Source of the DNA: Butyricimonas paravirosa
GTDB taxonomy: Bacteria; Bacteroidota; Bacteroidia; Bacteroidales; Marinifilaceae
NCBI RefSeq assembly: GCF_032878955.1
Contig: NZ_CP043839.1
Span: forward strand, 5,208,001 to 5,272,000
Direction: 5' to 3'
Length of the DNA stretch: 64,000 nucleotides
Made by a program: the position numbers and the translations under genes. The notes beneath the pieces are model-generated. The model was not told the DNA's origin. It saw nothing but the letters and a program-made list of their open reading frames with translations, and ran no database searches. This document shows, in pieces, positions 34,136 to 42,206 of the stretch; position 1 is the stretch's first letter; the number at the start of each line of letters is the position of its first letter.

Positions 34136-34930
34136 ATGGTAAATAGAAAACATATGAGAAACATAACATATATATTCACCGGTTGCCTGTTCGTGATATT
34201 CGGCATGGGATTGATCTCCTGCAATGAACAGGATTACAAGTTGTTCGATTCTTCCCGTACGGGAATTTACTTCACGGAAGACAGCGTGGTATATTCTTTC
34301 GGGGTGACGAAACTGGAAGTTACTTCCTACGAGATGAAACTCCCCATGAAAATCATGGGGGCTCCGGTTAAAGAAGTGCGTTCTTTCAAGGTGGAAGTCG
34401 TGGCAGCCAAGACCACGGCAGAGGCAGGTGTACACTATACCTTGCCAACCGAATTGATTATCGAACCGGATTCCGTGAATGGTGTGTTACCGGTAACGGT
34501 ATTGCGTGAACATTTGGGAAGTGACGGGTATTGGCAGGTGGCTTTCCGTTTACTGGCAACGGATGATTTTGAACCGGAGACAGAGGTCGGAACCGTGTCT
34601 ATCGCTTCTTTCAATAATGTCGTGGAACCTCCGCAATGGAAAGATTGGTCAGGTAAGGTCACGTGGCCGGATTATAAATTGGGGGTATGGGATCCCGTGA
34701 AATGGGTTAAATTCATGGAATATTTTCGGGCAATGGAAGAGACCGTTCCGGCTACTTACAAAGGAATGGTGGATATGTACGGGCCGAATCTGGAAAATGT
34801 ACAATACGGGTGGATGGACGAGTATAATTACGCCGCGACCAAGTACATACTGACCCCGATGTATGACTTCTTTGCCGCGAACCCGGAATTATTGCAAAGC
34901 GGGAAAAATGATATTCCGAAACCGTATTGA
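34136..34930 (+). CDS. DUF4843 lipoprotein
   Basis: 264 residues. Lipoprotein signal with Cys29 (GMGLISC) counted from ATG 34136; ATG 34154 (MRNITY) gives a more usual signal length. The DUF4843 domain covers most of the protein, with SRTGIYFTEDSVVYSFGVT near residue 38 and a Calx-beta-like part with AKTTAEAGVHYTLPTELIIEPDS near 94. Such proteins occur only next to SusCD-type pairs in Bacteroidetes and are thought to be surface or periplasmic helpers. The start is 1 base after the SusD stop. Confidence 0.85.
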   Translation: MVNRKHMRNITYIFTGCLFVIFGMGLISCNEQDYKLFDSSRTGIYFTEDSVVYSFGVTKLEVTSYEMKLPMKIMGAPVKEVRSFKVEVVAAKTTAEAGVHYTLPTELIIEPDSVNGVLPVTVLREHLGSDGYWQVAFRLLATDDFEPETEVGTVSIASFNNVVEPPQWKDWSGKVTWPDYKLGVWDPVKWVKFMEYFRAMEETVPATYKGMVDMYGPNLENVQYGWMDEYNYAATKYILTPMYDFFAANPELLQSGKNDIPKPY

Positions 34931-34966
34931 TGAAATGAATTATTCATGTAGTAAAAACAGATTATT

Positions 34967-36373
34967 ATGAAGTGGAAATATCTATATATATGGCTAATAG
35001 GCTTATTGGCAATCGGTTGTTTTGATGATGACACGACTGTTGACACGGTTCGGATCTCCGAGATCGCCATTGATACCAATAGTTTACAGAAAGAGTATAA
35101 CAGGGACAAAAATCAAACTCTGGTGATTGACATCACTCCTTATGTGACCCAGAAGGAAAAAGACCTTCCGTTGACGTTCCAGTGGGACATGGATTACAAG
35201 TTTTATTCGGATTCGTCCGTCCTGTACGTGGACTGTCAGGATTTGGGAACCTTCCCGATGCGGGTGAAAGTGAGTAACGAGCATAGTAGTGCGTTCTACG
35301 AGTTCAAGTTGCATATAAATTCTCCTTATGAAGAAGGAATTACGGTGTTAAGTGAAAGCGGCGACGGGACGGGAATGCTCTCTTTCATGCGTCAGATGGC
35401 AGACGGAATCATGGGAAATTTTGAAACGCATTGTTTGACAATGAATAATCCCGGAGAAGTATTCCCGAAATCTCCCACGGACATGGCAAAAAGATTATCT
35501 CAGTTGTTTATCAGTTATAAAAATGATCCTTCCGTTTACGTGATCAATGCCAAAACGTTTGAATTGGAGAATATCGTGAAGGCTCCCGAGTTTTCGGATT
35601 TCCTTCCCGTGGCTATGATGTTACCGGATAATGCGGCTCGTACGGCAGTTGCCATATCTGAGAATGGCAAGGTTTATAATCTGGCCAGTATGGAAGGTTT
35701 GATCCTTACCCATACCACGTTGACCTCGACTTATTCCTCTGTTCAACACAGTTACTTCGGGGGATATAATCCCTATTATTACCTGTGGGATGTGAATCAG
35801 CATACGATTTGTTATTACAATGGCTATACGGCTAATTATTGTCAAGAATTCGGACCGATCTGGAACGGGGCACATGAGGTGATCGCTATTTTTGAAAACG
35901 AAAAAAAATCATCTTTTACCGTGTTGACCGAATTGAATGGAGAGATATGGAAAACTTCTTTGAGTAATACAATTTATAAGCTTAACGAGAATTATCAAAA
36001 AATTGGTGTTGATTATCGTGATGTACAACGAGTGATTGCTAATCCGGTACTTAAGAAAGAAGACCCGAAAGTTGCCAGTTCTTCTTACCAGTGTTTGTTC
36101 TATGCACAGGGTAACAAGATTTATCGCTGGTACTATTCGTCCACTTCATTCCCGACAGAATCGTGGACAGTGATTGACGATATCTCGAATGCAGAGATCA
36201 CGACGATGGCGATCAGTCCGGATGAATCCCAGATATACGTGGGGGCTTACCGCTCGAATGAATCCGGAGAGAACGGGTATATCTATATCTACGATACGAG
36301 AACGGGTCAGTTGATCGATTCTTATAAAAACGTAGCCTACAAGCCAGTCAAAATAATGTATAAAGTAAAATGA
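34967..36373 (+). CDS. PKD-like family lipoprotein with propeller-like C-terminus
   Basis: 468 residues. Lipoprotein signal with Cys18 (LLAIGC), followed by FDDDTT, an acidic stretch that fits surface export of lipoproteins in Bacteroidetes (inference). An N-terminal PKD-like domain (about 30-115, DITPYVTQKEKDLPLTFQWDMDYKF) precedes repeats with YVINAKTFELENIV and ITTMAISPDESQIYVGAY motifs, resembling a beta-propeller. It usually accompanies DUF4843 proteins in SusCD loci. It overlaps the TlpA-like gene by 4 bases (ATGA). Confidence 0.85.
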   Translation: MKWKYLYIWLIGLLAIGCFDDDTTVDTVRISEIAIDTNSLQKEYNRDKNQTLVIDITPYVTQKEKDLPLTFQWDMDYKFYSDSSVLYVDCQDLGTFPMRVKVSNEHSSAFYEFKLHINSPYEEGITVLSESGDGTGMLSFMRQMADGIMGNFETHCLTMNNPGEVFPKSPTDMAKRLSQLFISYKNDPSVYVINAKTFELENIVKAPEFSDFLPVAMMLPDNAARTAVAISENGKVYNLASMEGLILTHTTLTSTYSSVQHSYFGGYNPYYYLWDVNQHTICYYNGYTANYCQEFGPIWNGAHEVIAIFENEKKSSFTVLTELNGEIWKTSLSNTIYKLNENYQKIGVDYRDVQRVIANPVLKKEDPKVASSSYQCLFYAQGNKIYRWYYSSTSFPTESWTVIDDISNAEITTMAISPDESQIYVGAYRSNESGENGYIYIYDTRTGQLIDSYKNVAYKPVKIMYKVK

Positions 36374-37716
36374 AACATATAATCAGTATCCTCCTTTTGC
36401 TTGCAGCTATCGGTTGCAAGCAAAAAGGACCCACTGAGATCACCGGATCGGTGGATCGAGGTGAATACTCGGGGTTTCAATTGTTTATTGTTGATGGGGA
36501 TAAGAGGGATTCTTTGTTGGTTGATAGCCAAACAGGACTTTTTTCGCTTCAACTGGATGGTGATGCTCCTCGGATGGTAACCTTGATGGGAGTTGTGGGA
36601 ACCGAGCAAAACAAGTGGCCGTTTGAACAGGCGTTGCATATTGAACCGGGCGGAAAAGTAAAGCTTGATATTCGATTTAAGAGTAGACGGGCGAAAATCG
36701 AGGTTGATAAGAAGGACCGGAACAATGCGGCATTGATAACTTATAATTGTTTTTACCTGGATAAAAGTCGGTCTATATGGGAAAATCCACCCGTGGCGAA
36801 TGAATTGAAAAATAGCATGAGTGAAATTTATACTCGTGTAAATGACGTGATGGAAGAATTTCGCCCTGCGAATATGGTGGAAAACTATCTACGGATACAG
36901 GCATATTTATCTTTTATGCAGGCTTTGGATGGCGTGACTTACATGTACTCCCGTAACGGAGAAACGTTACCCGATGGAATGGATGAATTTTTACCCCCAG
37001 TTTACGAAATCTTGGATAATCCGATCGCCTTGTTTTTTTATAACACAAATACTTTCGTATTCAATTACCTGAAAAGGGAACGGGAGACTCCGGAGGAACA
37101 ACTTCAACTATTGAAAGAACGTTTTACCGTTCCGTCTATAGTGGCCTCTGTAAGTCGGCTGATTGTGCAAAATTTCGTGACAAACTATAATTACAAAAAT
37201 GGTTTTGAAGAAGGCTTGCTGCGTTTGAAAAATATGACAACCGATTTAGGGGATGAAGGGCAAAAATTGGTAAAAGACTTCGAATCCAAAAAGTATTCTA
37301 TAGAAGGAGCGGTTTTACCCGACGTGACATTGGAAGACGTGGACGGTCATGTTCATAAACTAACGGATTTTCGAGGAAAATATCTTTACATAGACCTGTG
37401 GGCCTCGTGGTGTGCCCCGTGTTGTCAGGAAGTTCCCTACTTGCAGAAACTGGAAAAACAATTAAAGAATCCGGCGGTGGAATTTATCAGTATCTCGCTC
37501 GATACGAATAAAGAGGCATGGAAGAAAAAGATGAAACAATTAAAGATGCATGGTTATCAATATATCGTGACCGGAGATCAATTCGCCACGATGATGAACA
37601 TCAAAGGAATACCTCATTTCCTGCTTTATAGTAAAGACGGGACTTTGATGCAGTACAAGGCAGATCGCCCTTCTTCAGGCGATAAAATACGAAATGTGCT
37701 GACTCGATTAAAATAA
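36370..37716 (+). CDS. TlpA-like thioredoxin-fold lipoprotein
   Basis: 448 residues. Lipoprotein signal with Cys16 (LLAAIGC). The N-terminal part resembles the DUF4369-like domain that precedes many Bacteroidetes TlpA proteins, with a helical middle. The C-terminal thioredoxin domain (about 315-448) has the redox pair C348-A-P-C351 in WASWCAPCC and the cis-Pro segment IKGIPHFLLYSKDG near 415. It should exchange disulfides in the periplasm or at the surface. It is the last gene of the operon and is followed by a strong terminator. Its presence suggests a substrate with thiols, or folding of operon proteins. Confidence 0.88.
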   Translation: MKHIISILLLLAAIGCKQKGPTEITGSVDRGEYSGFQLFIVDGDKRDSLLVDSQTGLFSLQLDGDAPRMVTLMGVVGTEQNKWPFEQALHIEPGGKVKLDIRFKSRRAKIEVDKKDRNNAALITYNCFYLDKSRSIWENPPVANELKNSMSEIYTRVNDVMEEFRPANMVENYLRIQAYLSFMQALDGVTYMYSRNGETLPDGMDEFLPPVYEILDNPIALFFYNTNTFVFNYLKRERETPEEQLQLLKERFTVPSIVASVSRLIVQNFVTNYNYKNGFEEGLLRLKNMTTDLGDEGQKLVKDFESKKYSIEGAVLPDVTLEDVDGHVHKLTDFRGKYLYIDLWASWCAPCCQEVPYLQKLEKQLKNPAVEFISISLDTNKEAWKKKMKQLKMHGYQYIVTGDQFATMMNIKGIPHFLLYSKDGTLMQYKADRPSSGDKIRNVLTRLK

Positions 37717-37765
37717 AAAACGGGCTTTTGCCCTGCATGTTCATAAAGTTTGTATTTTTTCTAAA

Positions 37766-37795
37766 GAAAAAGGGTTCCCAAGGGAACCTTTTTTC
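37766..37795. terminator. Bidirectional terminator
   Basis: A stem built on GGTTCCC and GGGAACC flanked by A-run and T-run, so it works on both strands. It ends the first SusCD operon (50 bases after its stop) and the convergent minus-strand DUF4251 gene. Confidence 0.85.
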
Positions 37796-37850
37796 ACATC
37801 AGTGTGACTGAGTAATTGAATATTAAACGAGAGTTTTTTTAATTGCTTAC

Positions 37851-38441
37851 TTAAAAACTGAATCCACTCTGGAAAATGTTGGACTGGCTGTAAGGAACTA
37901 AATTCCCGGAGAAAGTCAACTCTCTTCCATTTGTGTTTGAGCTTACGGTTACTGTCGAGTAATTACTCCCGTAGCCGAGGCGAACGGTAACTTGAGCGAA
38001 TAAAGCGGCGCCCATCACGTTGAACGTGTAAGTGATATTTCCGTTTTTGTCAACTCTTTCGTTAATGCTGGAAGGCCAGCCGGTGAGCGTGATTCCACCT
38101 AAACCGTTCGGTCCGGGATTAAATCCGTTGAATGCCAATTGCAATGAAACCTGATTGTTGTCCATGGCCACGAAGTTCAAATTGTTCGTTACGGGAATAG
38201 CTGCCCCGAAATTGTTAAACAATGTGTTGGCCTGTAATACCCAACTGTTACTTTTAAGTGCTTTAACCGCATCTTGGTAGGCGATCATGTTTTGTTGCTC
38301 GCGAACCATTCTGTTGTGCATCCTCATGCATTCCCTGTGAGCCTTTCTTTTAGCCCGTAGTTCTTTTTTTGTTTGTGCTTGCATTGCAAAATCACTGAAC
38401 AGGAATGTAGTCATTGCCAATAAAAAAATAATTTTTTTCAT
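37851..38441 (-). CDS. Exported DUF4251 protein
   Basis: 196 residues. Signal peptide 1-22 (FLLAMTTFLFSDFAMQA). A basic helical segment (residues 24-55) precedes a beta-rich DUF4251 domain with NLNFVAMDNNQVSLQLAFNG, GGITLTGWPSSINERVDKNGNITYTFNVMG and a C-terminal FSGNLVPYSQSNIFQSGFSF. It is expected in the periplasm; the function is unknown. It is monocistronic and ends at the shared terminator near 37.78 kb. Confidence 0.82.
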   Translation of the reverse strand: MKKIIFLLAMTTFLFSDFAMQAQTKKELRAKRKAHRECMRMHNRMVREQQNMIAYQDAVKALKSNSWVLQANTLFNNFGAAIPVTNNLNFVAMDNNQVSLQLAFNGFNPGPNGLGGITLTGWPSSINERVDKNGNITYTFNVMGAALFAQVTVRLGYGSNYSTVTVSSNTNGRELTFSGNLVPYSQSNIFQSGFSF

Positions 38442-38646
38442 AGCGTCTCTTTTTTATTTTATTCTGATTAGTTTAGTTTACGAATTGACATATCCCCTCA
38501 CCATCTTCTGCTAGTCCTTGAAAGAATGACTAATAGAATATTCAAATTCTATGGCGTATACGTCACGAAATCGGGCAGGGTTATCCTTATGTCTTTAAAA
38601 AAGATTAATTTTATAAAGTGGGTCTTACAGGAAGGTTATATCGTTA

Positions 38647-39282
38647 CTACTCTTCACTATTCAATACACCCAAGGTAGGAGAGGACTTTTGACCGTCTGC
38701 GGTGGTTGCGAAACCATAAATTACCAGATGATGGGAATCCCAATCTTTAGGCAGCTCCCAGGTTGTTTCTCCGGCCTCGGCTCTGGTTCCCAATATCACT
38801 TTCCGGCTCCGCCCCATCTGGGTTTCATAGATAGCCCCGTGTAAACAATCGTTTTTATACATATAAGGCATTAACGGCTGTTTTTTCCACCGGAAGATGA
38901 TCCGGTGCCCGGCATGGTCAATTTCTGCCTCGATTACCGGTAAAGCCAAGGGACCGTCGGAAATGGCCAGTTGTAGCGGGTCAATCGTTACGTTTAACTC
39001 GTCATCGACTTCAACTTTCCCCATATTTAGAGCCAAAAAACGGTTAGATGCCTCCTTTCTTGAAGAGGTGCAGAATCCGGAGGGTAAGATCGGGGTCAGA
39101 TGGTGTTTGAAGAGCGATATGGTTTTCATGCGAGTTCTTTGCTTTAATTGTTGAAGAGTCTTCGCATCTTTCCGGGAGAAATTTTTCGCTCTTGCCACTT
39201 GTTTGTCTTTCAGCTTGTAGCTGGTCACGTTACCCACGGTTCCCGATAGGTTCTCGAATATAGTAGATTCAAAAATTGCCAT
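38647..39282 (-). CDS. DUF6266-like protein
   Basis: 211 residues, no signal peptide. The N-terminus GTVGNVTSYKLKDKQVARAK and the following KDAKTLQQLKQRTRMK are a typical DUF6266 start. The rest is beta-rich (LAISDGPLALPVIEAEIDHAGHRIIFRW). The upstream gene on the same strand ends 12 bases away and has the same layout, so the two are paralogs in one operon. The function is unknown. Confidence 0.72.
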   Translation of the reverse strand: MAIFESTIFENLSGTVGNVTSYKLKDKQVARAKNFSRKDAKTLQQLKQRTRMKTISLFKHHLTPILPSGFCTSSRKEASNRFLALNMGKVEVDDELNVTIDPLQLAISDGPLALPVIEAEIDHAGHRIIFRWKKQPLMPYMYKNDCLHGAIYETQMGRSRKVILGTRAEAGETTWELPKDWDSHHLVIYGFATTADGQKSSPTLGVLNSEE

Positions 39283-39294
39283 AATACTTTCGTG

Positions 39295-39936
39295 TTAAGA
39301 TTTCGTCACTTGAAAATGAATTCCGGGAGAGAAGTTTTTCAAATCATCCCGTCCGAAGAAACAGTATAGATGTGCAGTTTGCCATTCGCCTTCTGGTAGA
39401 GTAACTCGTGCGTAACCATCTTTTCGTAGGGTATTTGTATCTTCCAGTAATACTGGGGTATAAGGTTCGTTGTCAAATATTACGGCTACCATTAACCGAT
39501 CGGTGGATTGTGCAGTGATCGAGCTGGAGTTATCTGTCCAATGCAGTTCCACGGCATTGGGTTGGGGCTGTTTCATCGTGGTTCCGAAAGGCAATTGTTG
39601 GCTACCGTCCGAAAACTCCAGACGGGAATAGTCGATGTAATTGTTCGCCCCGAACAGGTTCATGTTTTTACCTAGGAACCAGTGATACCCTGAACGTTTC
39701 TCGTTATACCGGGCTGCTAGATTGCAGATTTCTTTTAACAGGCTACCTTCCAGAGCTTTATACATGGTTTGCGCTCCCGGAAGTTTTGCCCGTTGCATCT
39801 GTTGTTTCTCGCTTTTAGGATTGCTTACCTTTTTGGGCCTTTTCCGGATAAACGTTTCGTTTCCCACCCGGTAAATGATGTATTTATCCAGCTTTCCCGA
39901 CATACCGTCCAGTAGAGAGTCTTTCAATGATGCCAT
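39295..39936 (-). CDS. DUF6266-like protein, first gene of the pair
   Basis: 213 residues, no signal peptide. The N-terminal part MSGKLDKYIIYRVGNETFIRKRPKKVSNPKSEKQQMQRAK matches the downstream gene in pattern: G-x-x-x-K/Y, then I/V-R-K/A, then KS-x-x-QQ-x-QR. A GYHWFLGKNMNLF stretch is near residue 84. The C-terminal half is beta-rich (EGEWQTAHLYCFFGRDD). The pair shows no similarity to known phage tail or toxin genes that I can recognise. Confidence 0.68.
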   Translation of the reverse strand: MASLKDSLLDGMSGKLDKYIIYRVGNETFIRKRPKKVSNPKSEKQQMQRAKLPGAQTMYKALEGSLLKEICNLAARYNEKRSGYHWFLGKNMNLFGANNYIDYSRLEFSDGSQQLPFGTTMKQPQPNAVELHWTDNSSSITAQSTDRLMVAVIFDNEPYTPVLLEDTNTLRKDGYARVTLPEGEWQTAHLYCFFGRDDLKNFSPGIHFQVTKS

Positions 39937-40237
39937 ACTTTTTTATTTTTCAAGTTCGGTTTATAAACGTGATCAAACCCGGTTCATAAGGTGATTCAAT
40001 CTTTATTGTAATTTATATATGTATATAAATCGATGTAAAGATAATATATTATATTTATAAAAACAATAAAATAATAACTTATTTTTTATTATAAATAGCG
40101 TTGAATAGAAAATGAATGGGAGTTGAATGGGAGTTGATATATTAAAAATACGATAAAAATTCATGTAAAATATCATATATTTTATAGAATAGGGGATTAA
40201 ATGTTTTAGATCGTGGGAGCTTTGGCGTATCAAGTAG
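39937..40237. other. A/T-rich non-coding stretch
   Basis: About 300 bases of very A/T-rich sequence between the DUF6266-like pair and the Rpn gene. It holds a tandem 11-base repeat (AATGGGAGTTG twice near 40114-40135). No coding frame with protein-like composition or RNA gene was seen. Confidence 0.6.
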
Positions 40238-40270
40238 AAAATCCCCGGAATCTATTGGTCCGGGGATTTT
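40238..40270. terminator. Hairpin after the Rpn-family gene
   Basis: A perfect 11-bp stem (40238-40248 with 40260-40270; AAAATCCCCGG and its reverse complement) with an 11-base loop. It is 64 bases after the stop of the minus-strand Rpn gene and can act on either strand. Confidence 0.7.
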
Positions 40271-40333
40271 AATATGCTGGTTATTCGTGTTTTTTTGGTT
40301 GTTGTTCTTTGAAATGAGGGTGAAATTTCTGGT

Positions 40334-41260
40334 TTAAAATGGGAGTTCTTCTTTTTTTAATCCTGTTAGTAAAAGAATATTTTCGATGGACATACCCATT
40401 TCTTTTGCTTGTTTCGCTATCGTCAAAGCCTTCTTTTTTTCTCCTTCCGCTAATCCCTCCGCCTTCCCTTCAATCAGTCCTTCCGCTTTCCCTTCTACCT
40501 TTCCTTCTGCCTTCCCTTCTGCTTTTCCTTCAATCCAGCCGGATTGGATCACGCTGCGTTGATATTGTAGGGCGCTCAAATGTGCTTCATAGCTGGCACG
40601 TTCTTTGGGACTAAGATTGTCAAGACGTAGTAATTCTCGGGCTTCGGATAATCCGCTAGTCTTTGTGTTGTCGGCAATTTCACCTGTTTTCAAGAAAGCT
40701 ATCCATTCGTCAAGGGGAGTTTTAGCTAGTTTATCAAATTCGTTGACACGTAGCACGTAGTATTCAGGAAAAAGATCTCCGGCATTCTCTCTGATGAACT
40801 GTTCTCGTTGTCGTAAAGATAGTTTAAGTGTATCATGTTTATGAATTCCTTCGAAAGAAGTGTTCCCGTGATATACATAGTCTTCCCCTTGTCCTAGGTC
40901 AAAGTACACGATGTTTATGGAGTATACTTTTTTAACTTGCGAGTAGGGTTCTCCTTTCGTGATGTATTCGGTAATAGCCTTTGATACTCCATACAACATA
41001 CGATGAAAATAGTCCAGCTCCCGGTTGTTCTGTACTTCGATAATAACGAGTTCACCTTTACTGTTTTCAGCCAGCATGTCGACCCTGTTGAATTTATCTT
41101 CAGCATGTTGCTGGTTGCCCTCGCTTTCCAGCATACGATCAATTTTGATACGTTCTCCCAGTAACGTGGAGAGGAATCCCTCGAGAATCACGAAGTTTGA
41201 TTTTTGTCTTAACAATCGTTTGGTTGCCCAGTCGAATCGTACATAATTTTCTCGTGCCAT
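40334..41260 (-). CDS. Rpn-family (PD-(D/E)XK) nuclease with EGKA repeat tail
   Basis: 308 residues from ATG 41260 (MARENYVRFDWATKRLL); TTG 41314 adds an unlikely leader. The N-terminal part is the Rpn/YhgA-like nuclease domain, with the catalytic pattern RVDMLAENSKGELVIIEVQNN (Asp, then E-x-Q) near residues 58-78. The family includes recombination-promoting nucleases and was once annotated as transposase. The C-terminal region before the last 25 residues is a low-complexity run of eight EGxx units (EGKA, EGKV, EGLI, EGLA), encoded by 12-base repeats. It is monocistronic with a TATATTTG box 31-38 bases upstream. Confidence 0.85.
   Translation of the reverse strand: MARENYVRFDWATKRLLRQKSNFVILEGFLSTLLGERIKIDRMLESEGNQQHAEDKFNRVDMLAENSKGELVIIEVQNNRELDYFHRMLYGVSKAITEYITKGEPYSQVKKVYSINIVYFDLGQGEDYVYHGNTSFEGIHKHDTLKLSLRQREQFIRENAGDLFPEYYVLRVNEFDKLAKTPLDEWIAFLKTGEIADNTKTSGLSEARELLRLDNLSPKERASYEAHLSALQYQRSVIQSGWIEGKAEGKAEGKVEGKAEGLIEGKAEGLAEGEKKKALTIAKQAKEMGMSIENILLLTGLKKEELPF
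40439..40537. repeat. 12-base coding repeats in the Rpn gene
   Basis: About eight 12-base units (TGCCTTCCCTTC on the plus strand and variants) encode the EGKA tail. Since each unit is in frame, gain or loss of copies would change protein length without a frameshift. Confidence 0.75.
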
Positions 41261-41290
41261 GGCAGATAAGTATTTTATTTGAATATATGA

Positions 41291-41298
41291 CAAATATA
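41291..41298 (-). promoter_or_regulatory. -7 box for the Rpn-family gene
   Basis: Minus-strand TATATTTG matches TAnnTTTG, 30 bases upstream of ATG 41260. Confidence 0.5.
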
Positions 41299-41383
41299 CG
41301 CATAATTGTGACACGAAAGGTCACGGGCGAGTGATAATTTTTTTGATAGAGCTATTGCGAAACTTAGGACGTAATTATAGCAA

Positions 41384-41415
41384 AGAAGAGGGAAAATCCC
41401 AAGATCCCCTCTTCT
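41384..41415 (-). terminator. Hairpin downstream of the small basic ORF
   Basis: A 9-bp perfect stem (41384-41392 with 41407-41415) with a nested GGGAAAATCCC. It lies 20 bases after the stop of the 38-codon ORF on the minus strand; the T-run is weak. Confidence 0.45.
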
Positions 41416-41434
41416 GTTTTCCCGTAAGCATATT

Positions 41435-41551
41435 TTATTTGTGCTTTTTGTTTTTTAGAGGTGTTTCGTGTATCGTTTCTTCGACTAAATAAGACGGAAC
41501 ATCTTTTTTGTTCTTGCTTTTCTTCGGTTTTTTGTTTCCGGCTGCACCCAT
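41435..41551 (-). CDS. Possible 38-residue basic protein
   Basis: An ATG frame of 38 codons: MGAAGNKKPKKSKNKKDV then PSYLVEETIHETPLKNKKHK. It is very Lys-rich (about one third of residues), with no Cys. A GGAGATTTTATC stretch precedes the ATG, giving a Shine-Dalgarno-like GGAG at about 9 bases. A hairpin follows the stop. A Lys-rich short protein could bind RNA or DNA. The evidence is only the start context, composition and following hairpin, so it may be a chance frame. Confidence 0.45.
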   Translation of the reverse strand: MGAAGNKKPKKSKNKKDVPSYLVEETIHETPLKNKKHK

Positions 41552-41788
41552 GATAAAATCTCCTATAATTTAAGTGTTAAATATTTAAGTGATTAAATGA
41601 GTAGAGATCGGTTATTAAAAAATAGCTGGTCCTATTCACGGGCTGGATTAACAAAGGGTGTGCCAAACGGCCTGTCAGTGACACGAAGAGACGAGTTGGC
41701 GGTTTCGGATGTCGGATTGGCAGGATACGAGAATGAAATATTTGAATGTTATTATTTTGGTATAGTTTCATATTTTTATTTTTTGCCC

Positions 41789-41796
41789 TATATTTG
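41789..41796 (+). promoter_or_regulatory. -7 box for the truncated sigma gene
   Basis: TATATTTG matches TAnnTTTG, 22 bases before ATG 41818. The same octamer precedes the intact sigma gene at 47728. Confidence 0.45.
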
Positions 41797-41817
41797 CCAA
41801 CGTTTAACGTGGGGCAT

Positions 41818-42042
41818 ATGTTTACTATATTGGATAAAAAACGTTATTTCGAACAATTGTTCCGGGAAAATTATACCCGGTTGTATTATTATGCCCTTAG
41901 TTTTCTGAATGATAGCGAACTTGCTAGAGATGTGGTGAGTAATGTGTTTGAGGCCGTGTGGGTGGGACGGGATCGGTTGGAATTTTCCAGTTCTCTGGTT
42001 CCTTTTGTATATCGGCTCGTTCGTAATGTTGGGGTGAGTTGA
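41818..42042 (+). pseudogene. ECF sigma factor cut after region 2
   Basis: 74 codons from ATG 41818. The frame reads LFRENYTRLYYYALSFLN, then DSELARDVVSNVFEAVWVG and FVYRLVRNVGVS, which is ECF sigma region 2 (core binding and -10 contact). It then ends with TGA; the following 90 bases in any frame do not resemble region 4. It keeps a start codon, a -7 box and a terminator, so it may be transcribed. It is most likely a remnant of a sigma gene whose FecR/SusC partners have been lost. A short functional protein cannot be excluded. Confidence 0.65.
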
Positions 42043-42133
42043 GCAGCGGAAGCGGTTGTGTCGCTTTGGTATATATAAAGAAATAAGGTTCATCCATGCT
42101 ACTTGTTTTGTGTATGAGTGAGTAGTGAACGGG

Positions 42134-42161
42134 CCGGGTTTGTGAGAACCCGGTCTTTTTT
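42134..42161 (+). terminator. Rho-independent terminator
   Basis: A 7-bp G/C-rich stem (CCGGGTT 42134-42140 with 42147-42153) followed by TCTTTTTTT. It ends the truncated sigma transcript just ahead of the flavin reductase promoter. Confidence 0.8.
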
Positions 42162-42178
42162 TAGCTGATCTTTTCCTT

Positions 42179-42186
42179 TATCTTTG
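42179..42186 (+). promoter_or_regulatory. -7 box for the flavin reductase gene
   Basis: TATCTTTG matches TAnnTTTG, 20 bases before ATG 42207 and directly after the upstream terminator. Confidence 0.55.
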
Positions 42187-42206
42187 CCTGCATAAAATAG
42201 ATTGAC

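Noticed and set aside
40334..41260. Transposase
   Set aside because: Rpn-family proteins are often labelled transposase, but there are no inverted-repeat ends around the gene and the motif is that of a PD-(D/E)XK nuclease.
41597..41908. Plus-strand 103-residue frame upstream of the truncated sigma gene
   Set aside because: It is rich in Cys, Tyr and Trp in an unnatural pattern and overlaps the sigma region 2 frame and its -7 box.
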